Notes: generated by a model from the letters alone, not told the origin. 64,000 nt of DNA from Sinotaia quadrata (GCA_028829895.1 CM054179.1:109657375-109721374), one strand, 5' to 3'. Counted from the stretch's first letter, positions 1 to 12,320 are shown. Program-made: numbers and translations.

Positions 1-1010
1 TTGTGAAATTACTTATGAACTAGAATTTTGAGATTATTGGAAAGTTAATATTTGTATTACTAAGTTAAAAAGGTTGGTTTGTGTGTACAACAATTTCTTG
101 CTGTGAGTTAATGTATGGCTTGCCAGGTGGCCATGAGTTGCCATAGTAATAAAATATGAGTAGGACTTGCTCTGAGATGTAGTTCAGTGTGCTCTGAGAG
201 TTAGCTAGGTAGGGCAAATGGATACGTAAATCACAGGTGCCAACTGGAATTCAATATTTGACACTAATAGGAAGTGGACTGTCAGAATGGTTAGCATATT
301 TGTCAGCACGTACAGTGCAGTGCTGGTTGTATGGTGTGGTGCTGGATGGGGGTACCGTGTGTGCTGGAGGGGGTGTGTTCCAATCAGCTCAGAGAAAATG
401 ATGTACAAGAACTTTGTGTATAAAACGGGGATATGGAGACAGAAACAATGAGAAACGAGAACAGACATCAGGGATATAGTGTTTGGTAGGGGGTGAGAAA
501 GCCCTCAGTTCTCCATGCTTTTGTACCAAGAAAACTCTTTCAACGCTGGGAGGCAAACAGCTAGAGAGTTCTTGGACACTGCAACAGAGTGCCAGACGTC
601 ACCCAGCAGTATATGGAAAGCGCACTGTCACGTGCCCAGTTTGGTGAACCAATCAATAGGATAGTCACCTCGGGTTTTCAAAGACTCTGTGCAAAGACCG
701 CTGACAATCGATTATTTTCCATGCAGAGATAGATTCCTGATGGAAGTCTAATGTTGTCACGCATGGGAAATGATGCAGAAGAAAGCAGTTGCGATTATGT
801 GTGACATATCGCAGAAAACGGCCAGGTTGACCGTTAAGGAGTGAGAAGAGAAACGAAACGACGTAATGAAAAAGTGAGAGTTGAGAAATAGGCCTAACGA
901 GAAGCGTAACTGGAGGTGAAACAGTGGCAGTGAAGGCTACTGTATTTGGGTTCCAGGGAGGGGACCAGTGTCGAGACGTCAATGGTGTTTTGAGCTCTTT
1001 AAACCCCCCA

Positions 1011-1127
1011 GCACAAGAAGAAAGTGACAATAACTGTGTGAGCAGAGAACAAGAAGAAAGTGATGATAACTATGTGAGCCCAGCACAAGGAGAATGTGAC
1101 AATACCTATGTGAGTAAAAGAACATTC
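1011..1127 (+). repeat. Three-copy 39-bp tandem repeat in a short ORF
   Basis: About three copies of a 39-bp unit encode 13-residue repeats (…EESDNN-CVS, EESDD-NYVS, GECDN-TYVS) at the end of a 68-codon open frame (924-1130). The period is a multiple of three, so the frame survives. I recognise no protein family. No splice sites or gene context make this a convincing gene, and the acidic Tyr-containing repeat may be chance reading of a minisatellite. Confidence 0.4.
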
Positions 1128-1665
1128 TAATTAGGGTAGAAATCTCAGAGCACAAAAACTAAAACTTTAAAATAAAGCTTACGAATCTTAAGCATTAAAC
1201 CTAAAATTAAAAATAAACCTTAAGTTTAAATCATCGTGTAATGGAAAAATGCTAATTACGCAATTAATTTAATTATTTATTAATTAAATTTGCTAATTTT
1301 TCAAATTTGTAAATCACATTTTTAATTTGAATTCCACAATTCAAATCTGAGTAGAATTTGGTTTGACGTAAACAACGTTGACCCATATCTACAAATGAAG
1401 GGAGTTATGATTATAGGTCACTAATTCTTACATAACATGGGCATACTTCTGGCACCTTACACACTCAGTCTATTATGTGCGTGCATTCAGCCATGACTAT
1501 GGAGTCATTAGTCACAGGAAGAAAGACAAGTCTTAGCCAGAGGCTAAGAAATTCTAGAAACTTCCCTGACCTCTAAAAACAGATTGTCACGGAAAGAGGG
1601 AGGGGGTATGAGGGGGTAATCAGAAAATTTATTTTTCTCCCTGTGATTGTCTCCTCTTGCAACGT

Positions 1666-1750
1666 GCGCGACCCAACCTATGGTCGCGCGGGGTCATCTA
1701 ACAGGTTAATTAGATGTGCTGACAGCAAGTTTGTTCCCAATTGCTGTCAG
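1666..1750. other. Two adjacent perfect hairpins
   Basis: GCGCGACC at 1666-1673 pairs perfectly with GGTCGCGC at 1682-1689 across an 8-nt loop. Just beyond, CTGACAGCAA at 1719-1728 pairs perfectly with TTGCTGTCAG at 1741-1750 across a 12-nt loop. They lie in AT-rich DNA without a gene. They could be transposon termini, a structured RNA leader or chance. The two stems are seen directly; any function is unknown. Confidence 0.45.
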
Positions 1751-2081
1751 GGCTTTTGCTCATTTTGTGTACATTTTTCAATGTATTAATGAGCGAGTGG
1801 TACGATGTTCATGCTTTGTCAGAGTGTTAGAGAGTGTGAATGCTTACTTTCTAAATTTACTTTTATAATTAAAATCATTTGTATATTTATTTATGTTAAG
1901 GTGGGCTAGTTATTTTAACAATAGATAGGAGTTGCATTTAGTCAGTTTTTAGTCCTTAAATATAAATTTAGTTAGGAACTATTTTTTTAGTGAATGCACC
2001 ACTAGAATGAATGCGCCAAAACCGAGAACAATAGCCTAAGCAGTCATAACTAATGAGTTTTTCTCTCTGGGAGGGAGAGAA

Positions 2082-2090
2082 TATAAAAGG
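2082..2090 (+). promoter_or_regulatory. TATA-box-like TATAAAAGG
   Basis: A strong TATA consensus lies in gene-free DNA upstream of the LTR-like repeat at 3.1-3.6 kb. The most natural reading is the core promoter of a degraded LTR retroelement. No host gene start follows within the next kilobase. Confidence 0.3.
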
Positions 2091-3140
2091 ATTCGCCCGG
2101 CCATTTTGAATTAGTGTATGAACGTGTGGTCTTAGTACAAGACGTGTCAGAGCATTACGGCTGTTTGCTACTACACGAATGGGCTCCACACAAAGGCTTA
2201 TTGCAAATTTTCCACAATTTGAATTTGCCTAGAGTGTCTCCACTTCAGTGGACAATGTAACGTATTAATGTCTTGATGCGAAGAGTTAATGACGTTAATT
2301 GTAGCACCTAAAGACGACATTTTCATCACTCAACCCTCACGACTGCAATCTTTGCGCTCTTCAGCGAAAGACTGGGTACTTTGGTCTTCACCAGCCCTAG
2401 AGATTGGCATTTTTCAGTGCAACCTCATGGTATGTCGTGTGTGGGACTTGTTTTCATTGTTACACGGGCCCCATTCATCAGTGCGGCCGGGCCTACGTCC
2501 TTCCATTAACCCATCGTGTCAACGGGTTGGCCAGTTCGTTCATCAACGCGAAAGGACCACCGGGTTCATCAGCCTGCGCGCCAGTTAACGAGATCTGACG
2601 GTTCTACAACCTCAACTCGTCATATGTACTACGTACATTATCTGCGGTATCATCGTGATTTTCTTTCTTCATCAGTTTATTGGCCAATACCACTACGTTT
2701 ATTTTTTCGTCACGCAGACGTGCATTTTTCTTTTCTTTTATATTTGACAGTAGTAAATAGGTTAATGTGATTCAGGGTGCATTCATTTAGGTAGGTTAGT
2801 ATAGTTTATTAATTATTTAGAACTCTGTTGAAACATTATTGACATTTCTTTATATAAACATTTATGATTGATATAGGGTATTTACCCCAAACATTTTACA
2901 GACATTTAATTTAAGTGGAGGTAATTTTAGTGTTTGTCTTTTGTGGTGGGCTTTTACCCACAGATTGGTATTAGTAATTTTTTATACTATTTGATATAGT
3001 ATCACGGTTTTCACCGCGGCTCTTTTTAGTGTTGCTATTTGCAGCCATCACCGCTCTTTTCCGTACATGATTTGATAGTATTGTGGTTTTCACTGCCAGA
3101 TCTATTATAAATTCTGCTTGTCATTTTAATTCACTTATCA

Positions 3141-3585
3141 TATCCATTGCTCTTTCTTTCTTTCTTTTTCCCCCCTATCCCATGAATGTTGCTGAGTGGA
3201 CGTATTTTTTTGAATGAATGACTAACACCGTACAAGAGAGTTAGCCCCCAAGTTATTAGAATAAATCTCTTCTTTTTTTAACTCTTCATCAAGAGTTGGG
3301 TTTTTCTCTCTCTCTGTGGTGCAAGTGCAGTGCTACAGTTGTTTGTTTGTTCATTCTGTCCGTCCCTCAAAATACATTCATCCCGCATTCATACTTACAC
3401 GCTGATTTTCACACTTTACCCCACATGCAAAATAAATATATTTTCCCACAAGACCAACGTGGTATTTGCATGTGAGAATGATTGTATAAAACCTTAAGTC
3501 ATTCGGTGTGATCCAGCAAGTCACGGTATCTGACCTGACCCCCCTCCCCTTTGACCGAGAAGGAGAGGGAGGCCAGCTACAGTCA
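3141..3585 (+). mobile_element. Dispersed LTR-like repeat, copy 1 (interrupted by LINE)
   Basis: This segment matches 7161-7590 along its length: a T-rich tract, a run of C, AATAAA-type signals, then shared blocks around TGGTATT(T/C)TG, CCCTCCCCT and GAGAAGG…GGCCGGC/GGCCAGC. The match ends where the LINE begins at about 3586. The pair is best read as diverged copies of the 3' end of one LTR-type or non-autonomous element. Confidence 0.4.
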
Positions 3586-3600
3586 GACAACAACAACAAC

Positions 3601-3999
3601 ATAGGCGACGTGACACAGATAAAGAGCAGACTCAAAATTCTCCACACTAAAAAACAGCTACAAAAAACGCTTGACCACCTAGAAACATGGATGGAAACAT
3701 GGGGACTAGACCTTATGCCAGACAAGACAAAAGTGATGGACTTTTCCACAAATAGAAATAAAATAAAACCGACACTCAAAATCAAGAATAGTATAATCCA
3801 ATACACCAAATCCACCAAATTCCTCGGAATAACCTTCGACGAAAATATAACCTTTCAGGAACACATCCACTATACCGAAATTAAAGCAAACAAATTGCTC
3901 AACGCAATAAAAATTACAAAGGGCAAGGACTGGGGAGCCGACCAGCAGACACTACAGATGGCGACAACAGCGCTAATATACTCAACTATCGACTACTGA
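3601..3999 (+). pseudogene. LINE reverse transcriptase C-terminal fragment
   Basis: The open frame carries the post-YxDD part of a LINE RT: LQKTLDHLETWMETWGLDL followed by KTKVMDFS and, later, TKFLGITFDENITF, the usual palm/thumb landmarks. It stops at TGA after DY. The conserved thumb continues in another frame from about 4020, so at least one frameshift separates this from the RNase H frame. The catalytic Asp pair is missing because the copy is 5'-truncated. Confidence 0.7.
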
Positions 4000-4398
4000 A
4001 TTACGACATACACAGCTACGGATAATGCGGAAATAAAAAACTGCAAACGATCCAAAACAAGGCACTAAGATTAGTCACGAGCGCGCTCCCCAACACCAGA
4101 CTGACCGAACTGTACAAACATACAGGACAACTCAATCTCTTAGAAAGACGAGACAGGCAAATACTGAGACAGTGGGCCAATCGAATCAATCATGGCGACA
4201 CGCTCCCAAACAACAAACTATTAAAACTAAATAAATGGGACAAGAAAGGATACACATTCCGAACAAAAAAAATTAAACAAAAGAAATGGACGGAAAACAG
4301 ACACCCCCCCTACCTACTGATTAAAAAAACTAATTAAAAAACACCGACTAGACTTCATTCAAACGCCCCCCACCCCCCAACCATTTCCCCCCCCCCCT

Positions 4399-5296
4399 GG
4401 AGCGACCCGCCCCTACAATTGATGAAACGCTAACAGGGAGCACCAAATACACCAACCATGCAGAGAAGAAGCAAATCGTACTGAATCACCTATATGAACG
4501 ATACAAAGACCACGAAAAAATCTATACAGACAGCTCCAAAACAAGCAAACGCACTGGCGCAGCGGTACTCACACCCCACTGTCTTTACACATACAAACTA
4601 CACACCACACACTCCATAATGACCGCCGAAATGGTTGCGATTCAAATGGCTCTACAAGAAGCTCTACTCAACCTCCGCCCACCCGAAAAACTCCTGATAG
4701 TCACCGACTCACTCTCTGCACTGAAAGCCCTCCACAATCCATATAACACGCAGAAAGCATACAACATGGACATCATCAGACAGCTTATCCTAAAACTCCA
4801 AAATAACCAGACATCTACAGACTTCTTATGGATCCCCAGCCACATAGGAATCAACAGAAACGAAACAGCTGATAAAGGGACGAAGAGGGGCACTACAGAA
4901 GGAAAAAACATCTCAACACCAATATATACAATGGAAATCCAAGCGGCGATTAATAAGATTTTTAAAAGGCCCAACCCACCCCTCCCACCAGCAACGAAGA
5001 ATAAGCTGGCATACCAAGCAATCAGTAGGCTAAGACTAAAAACAAGACTCTCACACCACCCTAATTCCCAAACGAAAAGATGCTATAGATGTCACACTGA
5101 CAACACGATCACCCATTTCCTCACAAGCTGCATACAATACGCAGAGGAAAGGAAAAAACTGAAACAGGTGATTACAAACCTAGAGTTACCCTGCACGGAA
5201 CACACGATCCTATATCCTCCAACAAAACACCAAAAAACAATACACAAAGCACTGGAAAAATACCTAACAGACACAAACACCATAAGCTCCATATAA
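4399..5296 (+). pseudogene. LINE RNase H plus C-terminal CCHC knuckle
   Basis: Open from a C-homopolymer at about 4388-4398 to TAA at 5294-5296. RNase H motifs are all visible: YTDSS (first Asp), TAEMVAIQMAL (Glu), VTDSLSAL (second Asp) and NETADKGTK (last Asp), with LWIPSHIGI before it. Near the C-terminus CYRC…THFLTSC gives a C-x2-C-x7-H-x4-C zinc knuckle, typical of I-superfamily LINE ORF2. The catalytic residues look intact, but the element lacks its upstream RT and has frameshifts, so it is not autonomous. Confidence 0.75.
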
Positions 5297-5619
5297 CAAA
5301 CCGCACATAAGCAAACACAAACCCAGACCCGAAATTCAGCACAGTGCTACCCATTCAATAATAGTACCAAAAGGAGAGTGGCTCCACAAAGAAGTCAAGA
5401 GGGAAAAAAATTGTAATATAAAAAAAAAATTCCTCACCCCACCCGACGAGACGATCAACGCAAGTCAGCCCCTCCCGCACCCTGGACAAAGTGAAGGATG
5501 TGAAGCCCTGGTAGAGCACCTCTAAAGGTGAGAACATCGCTGATGAAAACCTTCAACCATGCTCAACCAGGAGCAAAGTAAATGTGACAACAACAACATT
5601 CTCCACACTCTTTTACACA

Positions 5620-6660
5620 TCTTTGGGGTCCCATGCATGGCTCATGGTTAGAACTGGAAGAAAGGTATGTCCAATATAGGAGATTGCATTGTAACTGATT
5701 TTAACATTTTACTTTTGAATATGTTGAATCATGTTTCTTGTAAATAATTTTAACAAGTTTAAACTATGATGCTTTTATTTTTGTTTAAAGAAAGAATCAG
5801 ATAAATTAATTGTTAAAAGGAATTGTAATGAGAAATGAAAATGAAAGTACAGATTACAGATTTTTAAAGCATGATCCTGATGTGCGCCATAACACTAATT
5901 TGTTGCAGTTCAAGCCGTTTCCGTTTTCTTGTTTTCTGGTTGTCTTGGTTTGACAACAGTACTGCCACTTGGTTGCTGAATGTGTTAAGGGCCAGTGTGG
6001 AGCAAGATACTTGGATGGATTCGGTATGCATCGGGACCATCAAGGGAGACTGTATTACGAAGTGAGCTGCAATAAGGGCATGAGTCTGACTCACTTGTAA
6101 CTACAAGGATAACTTTCCAACCCAGTGTGTACTGAAGTGTGGATAACTCTGACTATGTGTTATTCAGTGCCAGTGAAAGGATTATATATACTGTGCTAAC
6201 TTTTCGTGGACAAATTGTGTTGTGTACACTTTACGGAACATTCATTTAACGTCACCAGGTGGGCTAAACCACAAGACAGTCAATTGTCAGCCAAACCTGC
6301 CAAGAACGAGGCTACTGCTGAACAAGGCTGTAATCAGGTGATTCAATTACATGGACTTTCTGTGTTATCTGTACATTTTTCATGTTATTTTCATTCCTTA
6401 TTCTATGTCTGATTCTTCTATGTAATTTCTGTATTTTTGCCTAAATTGTTTACTGTCTAGTTGGCTTATATACGTGGAGTATTTATGTAAGTGTAACTAA
6501 ATTGTATCAACAGTGTCACATGAAATTCTTTAATAATTATTCTAGAGAACTGCATTGATATATCTTTTCATTAATTGTAATTCTGGAAGTCTTACGAGAT
6601 TTGTGATTTACTATTTGAAAACTATTTACTCCTTCATATTGTTGGGGAGGAACATGTGAG
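5620..6660. other. Gene-free AT-rich stretch
   Basis: No supported exon, RNA gene or clear repeat was seen; only short unsupported open frames. A further copy of a dispersed leader begins near 6640. Confidence 0.5.
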
Positions 6661-6955
6661 ATGATGGGTGGGGGCTGCCAATGACGTAATACAATTGAGA
6701 AGACGGTCTATACACATGTTTCAAAATAGTTCCCATCACCAACAACGATGAGAGATTTGTGGTAGGGCCAGAATAGTGATAGAACGACTGGCAAGATTAA
6801 TGCAGTGTAGTCACTATTCTGAGACAGGTAACACTTGGGAGATGGTCACTGACTGATGGACTGCTCAAGGCTTGACCTAGTCACTCTCAGACCACAAGAC
6901 CCTTAAGGAGGTTGTGAGCGATTGGCATGAAAGAGATTAATTAATATATTAATTA
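6640..6955 (+). repeat. Dispersed leader with TGGGGGCTG motif
   Basis: TGGGGGCTG at 6669-6677 is followed by about 280 bp resembling 20255-20560 (shared order: GGGGGCT, AGAC..TCTA, ACACNTGG, GGCTTGACCTAGTCA/TTAGTCA, CAGACC/CAGACTG). It is probably a diverged copy of the same LTR-retrotransposon leader. Confidence 0.35.
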
Positions 6956-7160
6956 ATAACCAAGACACACACGGAGAAAACCCCCTTTTCGCCATACATT
7001 GTTTATAAGTAAAGGATGGCTTTATTGTAAGAAGATATTGATGGAACTGTTTGAAGAGGATTTGCAAGTCAAATGACATTTGTTTATTGTGGAATTATTG
7101 AATTATTGAACTTTGAAATAACCATCACTATTAATGTATTTAGAGATAGTACTGCATAAC

Positions 7161-7590
7161 GAATATTGAATTTTGTATTTCTTTTATTTTATTCATCATT
7201 CATTATTTTTCTTTTCTTCCCCCTTACCCATGGGTGCGAGTGTGGATGGCTGACTGACTAACCAACGTGTGAGAGGAAACCCATAGACCAATAAATTTGA
7301 ATTTGTACTCTGACATGCTTTCCCCTGTCTATGGTTTTGGAAGAGTGGTTGTTGTCATTGTTATACGTTGTGTCGTCTGTGCCGTCTACACTTCACCCCT
7401 ACCCGTATGCAAGCACACATGCAAACATGTCGGCAATACGTAACCTACACGCAGAATAAAATTCGAGCCAAACAACCATCTTGGTATTCTGTGTGTGGAT
7501 TTGTAATACTCTTTATACAAGTCCTACGTGGCGTCGACAAGCCATCACCCTCCCCTCGTCAGAGAGAAGGGTGGCCGGCGACAGTAGGGT
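7161..7590 (+). mobile_element. Dispersed LTR-like repeat, copy 2
   Basis: Diverged homologue of 3141-3585, with the same T-rich tract, C-run and a GAGAGAAGGGTGGCCGGCGACAG end corresponding to GAGAAGGAGAGGGAGGCCAG in copy 1. It is uninterrupted here and contains an AATAAA signal (about 7291). No coding domain was seen. Confidence 0.4.
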
Positions 7591-7605
7591 TCCTTAAGGG
7601 TACTT

Positions 7606-7748
7606 TATGCATTGAAATACGTTCAAACATTTCTATTAATAGGTTTCAGTAAGGATGCTTTACACATTATAAATTTTGCACATCACCAAGAATGACACTG
7701 TTTAATATATACCTATACTGTAAATCAGAATAAACCTCATAGAACAGT
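7606..7748 (+). repeat. 143-bp near-identical repeat, copy 1
   Basis: From GCATTGAAATACGTTC to CATAGAACAGTT this matches 10728-10866 with only a few differences, about 3.1 kb away in the same orientation. The flanks do not match. It ends with a CAGAATAAACC polyadenylation-like block. Confidence 0.7.
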
Positions 7749-7749
7749 T

Positions 7750-9230
7750 ATTGCTTTGGTGTTATTTATTACATTATTTATACTCTTCAGAAGTAAACAA
7801 ATAATTTTTCATCAAAACAATTATGGAGAAAAGTGTATTAAGATGGGAATTTCTCAAGCATTGGTCACTTGCTATAGACTAGACACAAAGTAATTGATTG
7901 GTATGTTTGGGTTGGCAGTTTAGTCCTGTCACGAGCATTGGTCAACTACATGTAACGGATGTATACGTGAATGTGCAGTCTCTATTATCAGTGTGTTACA
8001 AAGATTAACAATTATAAACCAAAATCAAAAGACGTCAGTAGTGCTTTAAAGTAACGAGGGGAAATGATTGCCTGGAGAAAGGATGATGCATGATAACAAG
8101 AGTTTTGCAAGTTTTTTCACAGTCACATACTGTAAGAGTACAATGTGTAAATATATTGAACTGAACTGTGCTCGGATATCATAGACAATTTGTATTTTTG
8201 TGATCATTTCTAATTATTGATATCTGAATCCACTTATAATTGCCTGAGTCGTAGACAATATTGAAATAATTATTTTTATGACATACGTAAAACAAAATAT
8301 CCATCACAACTTTAGGATCATTAGATCTTAACATATTGAAAGATATAACAGCAACAATTAATTTAAACAGAAACCTTGATATATGACCAAATTACAGAAC
8401 AAATATCCTTTTCTCAGGGTTAATGTTAACGTTTCAATATGAAGTCGAATTCCTAAATTCTATGGACATTTGGTGATGTCACATACACCACATACAAATG
8501 AAAAGCATAATCAAATTATGGAAAGTTTAATGAAAACATGACACAAGCATTCATAAAATGTTATACCGCATCTAACTAGTCTGACACTTAGTGTACTCAC
8601 ACACAACAGGTGACTTTGATAAATGGACGCACAATTTGAACACAATAGGAAATCTACCACCTCCATACATTCCATTTTCTGTGTTTGTTTACTTGGAATA
8701 CTGCACCGATTGCCTTTTCAATACTTCTGTTTAGCTTTCACATCGATTGACAGTATTGCTCTTTTATCTGGCCACTAAAACTGTTTCAATCACTTTTGAT
8801 CATTTATATTTTAACAAATCAGCCATAGGCACGTGATCATTTCCACTCATTGTTATAAAAACTGATCTATCTAAATCTAAATCACACTTGTTTCGCCCGA
8901 ATATGTTTATTTTTAGATGCTTACATTAGATATTCTCTGACAAATTTCAAACAATACTTATTAACGACATGCAAAATTGTATTTCATCAAGTAAAAAAAA
9001 TTAATTAAACTTCGGAAATTAGCTACTCCATAACCCACGACGTATTAATCAAGTGTTCCTGACTTGTGAAATATAATGTTGAAAATAATATTGCTCTTAA
9101 TATATTTGTGTACGCATTAAGTTTAATAAGGTGGTTTAAGGTTTGAGAGTTCATGTAAATTTAACTAATTCTTTTAAATGCTTTAAATAGAAAATACAAT
9201 CAATCAAATAATATGCCGTTTTAGTTCTTT
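7750..9230. other. Gene-free AT-rich stretch
   Basis: No supported gene. I looked on the minus strand for a transmembrane or tail exon that might finish gene A (last Ig exon at 9821) and found none here. Confidence 0.45.
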
Positions 9231-9251
9231 TTTCTTTGTTTCTTTATTCTG

Positions 9252-9346
<95 letters not shown>

Positions 9347-9469
9347 CTGTTTCTTTGTTGTTTCTTTCTTTCTTTGTTTGTTTCTTTGTTCTTTCTTTCT
9401 TTCTCTGTTTCTTTCTTTCTTTCTTTCTTTCTTTATTTATTTATTTCTGTCAGTCTTTCTTTCATTCAT

Positions 9470-9562
<93 letters not shown>

Positions 9563-9574
9563 GTTTCTTTCTTT
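9252..9574. repeat. (TTTC)n microsatellite
   Basis: About 320 bp of tetranucleotide TTTC with a few interruptions (CTGT, TTGT, TTAT, CATT). It opens all frames as Phe/Leu/Ser strings that are not proteins. Confidence 0.98.
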
Positions 9575-9820
9575 GAAGATGTTAGTATAAACCAATTGTT
9601 AATATATCTAAATATTTTCACTTAATTTATACAATGTGCATGACTAGATAATAATCTCATTAATAAAATAATATACGCTTATAGTAAAATATATTCAATT
9701 TAGTAATAAAGTTTATTCTCTTTTTGTATCTTATTTGTGTGTGCATTCGATTTTTGACATTATAAACTCAAAATAATTGTATCAAATGTATATTAATGAA
9801 TTTGTAATGTGAAAACTCAC

Positions 9821-10102
9821 ATGCAACATTTATTTTGTAAGTTTGAACTGCTTTTCTATTGACTTCACGCTCATTGGTTGCGGTGCAAATCACAGTCGAG
9901 CCATCGTCCTGCAACCTTGGTCTCAGTGTGCATATGCGGCCTGAGGAACAGCGTGATGTCGTGAGAGAAGTGCCCGTCACAGTCCAAGAATACGTGGTAC
10001 TGGGGTAGACGTCGTCTGTAAAGCACGATATTTGTAATTCACTTCCAAGCTGCGTCTTGTTAATAAAGGGTGGGCCACTGATGTAGGCTCGAAATATACC
10101 AT
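9821..10102 (-). CDS. Gene A: intact Ig-like domain exon
   Basis: An internal exon bounded by a consensus acceptor (TTTCATTCAG|AT) and donor (GCAT|GTGAGT), 282 bp, phase 1 at both ends, open throughout. It encodes one extracellular Ig-like domain of about 93 residues: Cys in LQISCFTDD, Trp in TYSWTV, a further Cys pair (SRCSSGRICTL), then DDGSTVICTATN with the second canonical Cys. Two N-glycosylation sequons may be present. It lies downstream of the CTLD exons of gene A on the same strand and joins them in frame. Related Ig exons lie at 16 kb, 39.6 kb (opposite strand), 57 kb and 62 kb. No TM exon follows inside the window. Confidence 0.8.
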
Positions 10103-10727
10103 CTGAATGAAAATTAAGTTGTCACTGATTTTAAGAGAAATCAATAATTAGAATATATCTTAACACATTACGTAAAATATTCTTCAATAGCAAATAAATT
10201 GTAAATAAATTTTGTTTTCTATATATTTTATGTCACATCGTCAGTTATGTATACTCGTGGAATATAAAGTAAACTAATTCTACAAATGAGATTTGTTAAT
10301 ATTACTTGATCAAACTGTGTAACGTGAACCAAATTACTTTAATCTATGTTCAAAGGGTCTTTAACCTGATACTATCGATTGCTGTGTGCTTAGTGTGCTA
10401 AAATGTGTGCCTGTGGGTAAGCAAATGATTGTGTGCGTTTGTGTGTGTTTATGTGTGTTTGTGTATGTGTGAGTGTATGTATGCATGATATTTATATCTG
10501 TCAGATTATTCTGGTATGTATATCTATCCGGGTTTCATTGCACATTAATACAAGCTAGGTTGTCTAATTTTCAGTTTTATTATTTATTCAGAGTATCACT
10601 CGATTAACCTCTTGGAAATGAGTTGTGTCCTTGTTCACACTTCACGTCACTCTGTAAAATGTCGAATGTCGAGATTTATAATACATTCAAGTATTTCTAT
10701 AAGTAGGGTCTGGTAGGGTGCTGTACG

Positions 10728-10866
10728 CATTGAAATACGTTCAAACATTTCTATTAATAGGATTCAGTAGAGATGCTTTACACATTATAAATTTTGCACA
10801 TCACCAAGAATGACACTGTTTAATATATACCTATACTGTAAATCAGAATAAACCTCATAGAACAGT
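10728..10866 (+). repeat. 143-bp near-identical repeat, copy 2
   Basis: Near-identical to 7606-7748. The downstream flank changes to a T-run, then to the end of a minus-oriented LTR at 10872. Confidence 0.7.
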
Positions 10867-10871
10867 TTTTT

Positions 10872-11430
10872 TTAGTGTAATTGATTACATTCTTTTATTT
10901 ATTTATTTATTAGCCTAATACATGCACACAGCATAATAAATACATCATTATATTTTAATGAGAGTGTTCACTAGAAGCAATGTCTAGTGTTAGTATACTA
11001 TACAAAAGTATCATAAGTCGTTATAACATTTATAGAAATAATAGTCTACTCACGTAATACATCTCTACTTAAAACACAAGCATAACATATCAATAGCAAA
11101 GTCCAGTCTCTCTCAACCAGTCACTTAACTCATCATTAAGCTAAGTGCCGTATTGTCACACCCTATTCACAGCACTGGACAATAAATTTCTCTTAAGTAA
11201 ACATTTAGATCTCGGCCCATTGGCTGGTCTCATTCTTGTAAATCGTAACCATTGTATAAATAAATTTACTCACCCAGTTGGAATTAGCTTGCATTACATC
11301 AGAAATCTCTAGCATACTCTTAATTCGTTTGTTTACTCCAACTCAGACACAAAAACACCATAGTACGGAGCACAGAAGTTTGGGTCACTCTGACAATCCA
11401 ACAATTTATACAACACATGTAATTGGCAGT
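10872..11430 (-). mobile_element. Solo LTR of the Gmr1-like family
   Basis: Read on the minus strand, this matches 44211-44835: blocks around GTTGGA(G)(T/C)AAAC, TGCTAG…TGATGTAA, CGAGATCTAAATG, then TAGTGAACAC and AGGCTAATAAATA, which supplies the AATAAA signal. It lacks the first bases of the LTR seen at 52668. No internal coding region adjoins it, so it is a solo or truncated LTR. It lies in an intron of gene A or downstream of its last exon. Confidence 0.55.
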
Positions 11431-11479
11431 GATAATATGGACAATAACCTTGTGACTTTGTTATGAAAAGCTCATGAAA

Positions 11480-11990
11480 AGACTTTTCCAGCTTTACCTA
11501 GACATGGCTACATAAAAAATTTAATTGCTTATCTATAATAACACCATTTCTGTTCTCTGATAAGAAACACCCTTTGATCTGCATTGATATTAATCTGTCG
11601 AATTGCATTTTAAGATATAAAACTACATAGGTATTAAAATTATTCGATCTTGGATTCATGGAAATATTGCTGTAAACTGATGTTTTCTTTGTATTTGTTA
11701 TATGTATATATGATAATTGATTTAATAAATGTATTTCCTGCTTACACATATTGATAACATACTGGAGAGAAAATTGGGTATATGTGGGGCTTGGTCAATA
11801 TAGATTAAAAGAGAAATTTATCTTCTCTTTTAGTAAAATTTTTCCACCTACAGAAATATTGTATAAAGTAAAATGTTTGCCTTTAATGTTGTGTAAGCGA
11901 GAAAAAGTTTACAGTGCCTGCACATCCACCAAGTGAGAAGAGTGGCATCTGCTGGAGAATTATTAATAGTATAAATTAATATTCCCATCG
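11480..11990 (+). repeat. Dispersed repeat B, copy 1
   Basis: Matches 45330-45775 and 12400-12780 in the same orientation: TTCATGGAAATATTG, TTATATGTATAT, GATTTAATAA, a TGGGGCTTGG motif equivalent to the TGGGGG(C/T)TC of the other copies, TTTCCACCTA(C/T), then CATCNCTTG(T/A)AATTAGTTATGAAT. Probably retroelement leader or LTR sequence. Confidence 0.55.
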
Positions 11991-12183
11991 CTTGTAATTA
12001 GTTATGAATAATTAATTAAGTATTAATAATGATAACCATTGACAGGATGGCGTTGGTATCACAGGTTCATTCTTAACGCCTATGTCTGGGTAATTACTTG
12101 AGTTAGTTTCTTTTTTCATGAAGGTGAGGAGTGGGTACCTTGTCCTTCATCTTACTAAATGGAGGAGTGCAAGAGAGGATCCC

Positions 12184-12266
<83 letters not shown>

Positions 12267-12320
12267 TGTGTGTGTGTGTGTGTGCGTGTGCGTGTGTGTG
12301 TCTGTGTGTGTGTGTGTGCA
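12184..12320. repeat. (AT)n(GT)n microsatellite
   Basis: A short AT run, then about 125 bp of GT dinucleotide with a few CT and CG interruptions. Cys-Val and His-Thr frames through it are artefacts. Confidence 0.97.

Larger units (their letters stand above)
3586..5597 (+). mobile_element. 5'-truncated I-superfamily LINE with RNase H
   Basis: A decayed non-LTR retrotransposon with, in order: the end of a reverse transcriptase (WMETWGLDL, KTKVM), a thumb/connection region (IQNKALRLVTSALPNTRL, about 4035-4180), an RNase H domain, and a C-terminal Cys-Cys-His-Cys knuckle. It is flanked by ACA-repeat DNA on both sides: (ACA)n at 3586-3603, and a tail of AATGTGACAACAACAAC at about 5580-5597. The upstream RT motifs, including YxDD, are absent, so it is truncated. 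LINEs carrying RNase H belong to the I superfamily; the exact clade is not resolved. Confidence 0.75.

Noticed and set aside
665..1030. 121-codon minus-strand frame
   Set aside because: Composition and lack of motifs or splice sites suggest chance.
9236..9625. Phe/Leu/Ser open frames
   Set aside because: Translation of the (TTTC)n microsatellite.
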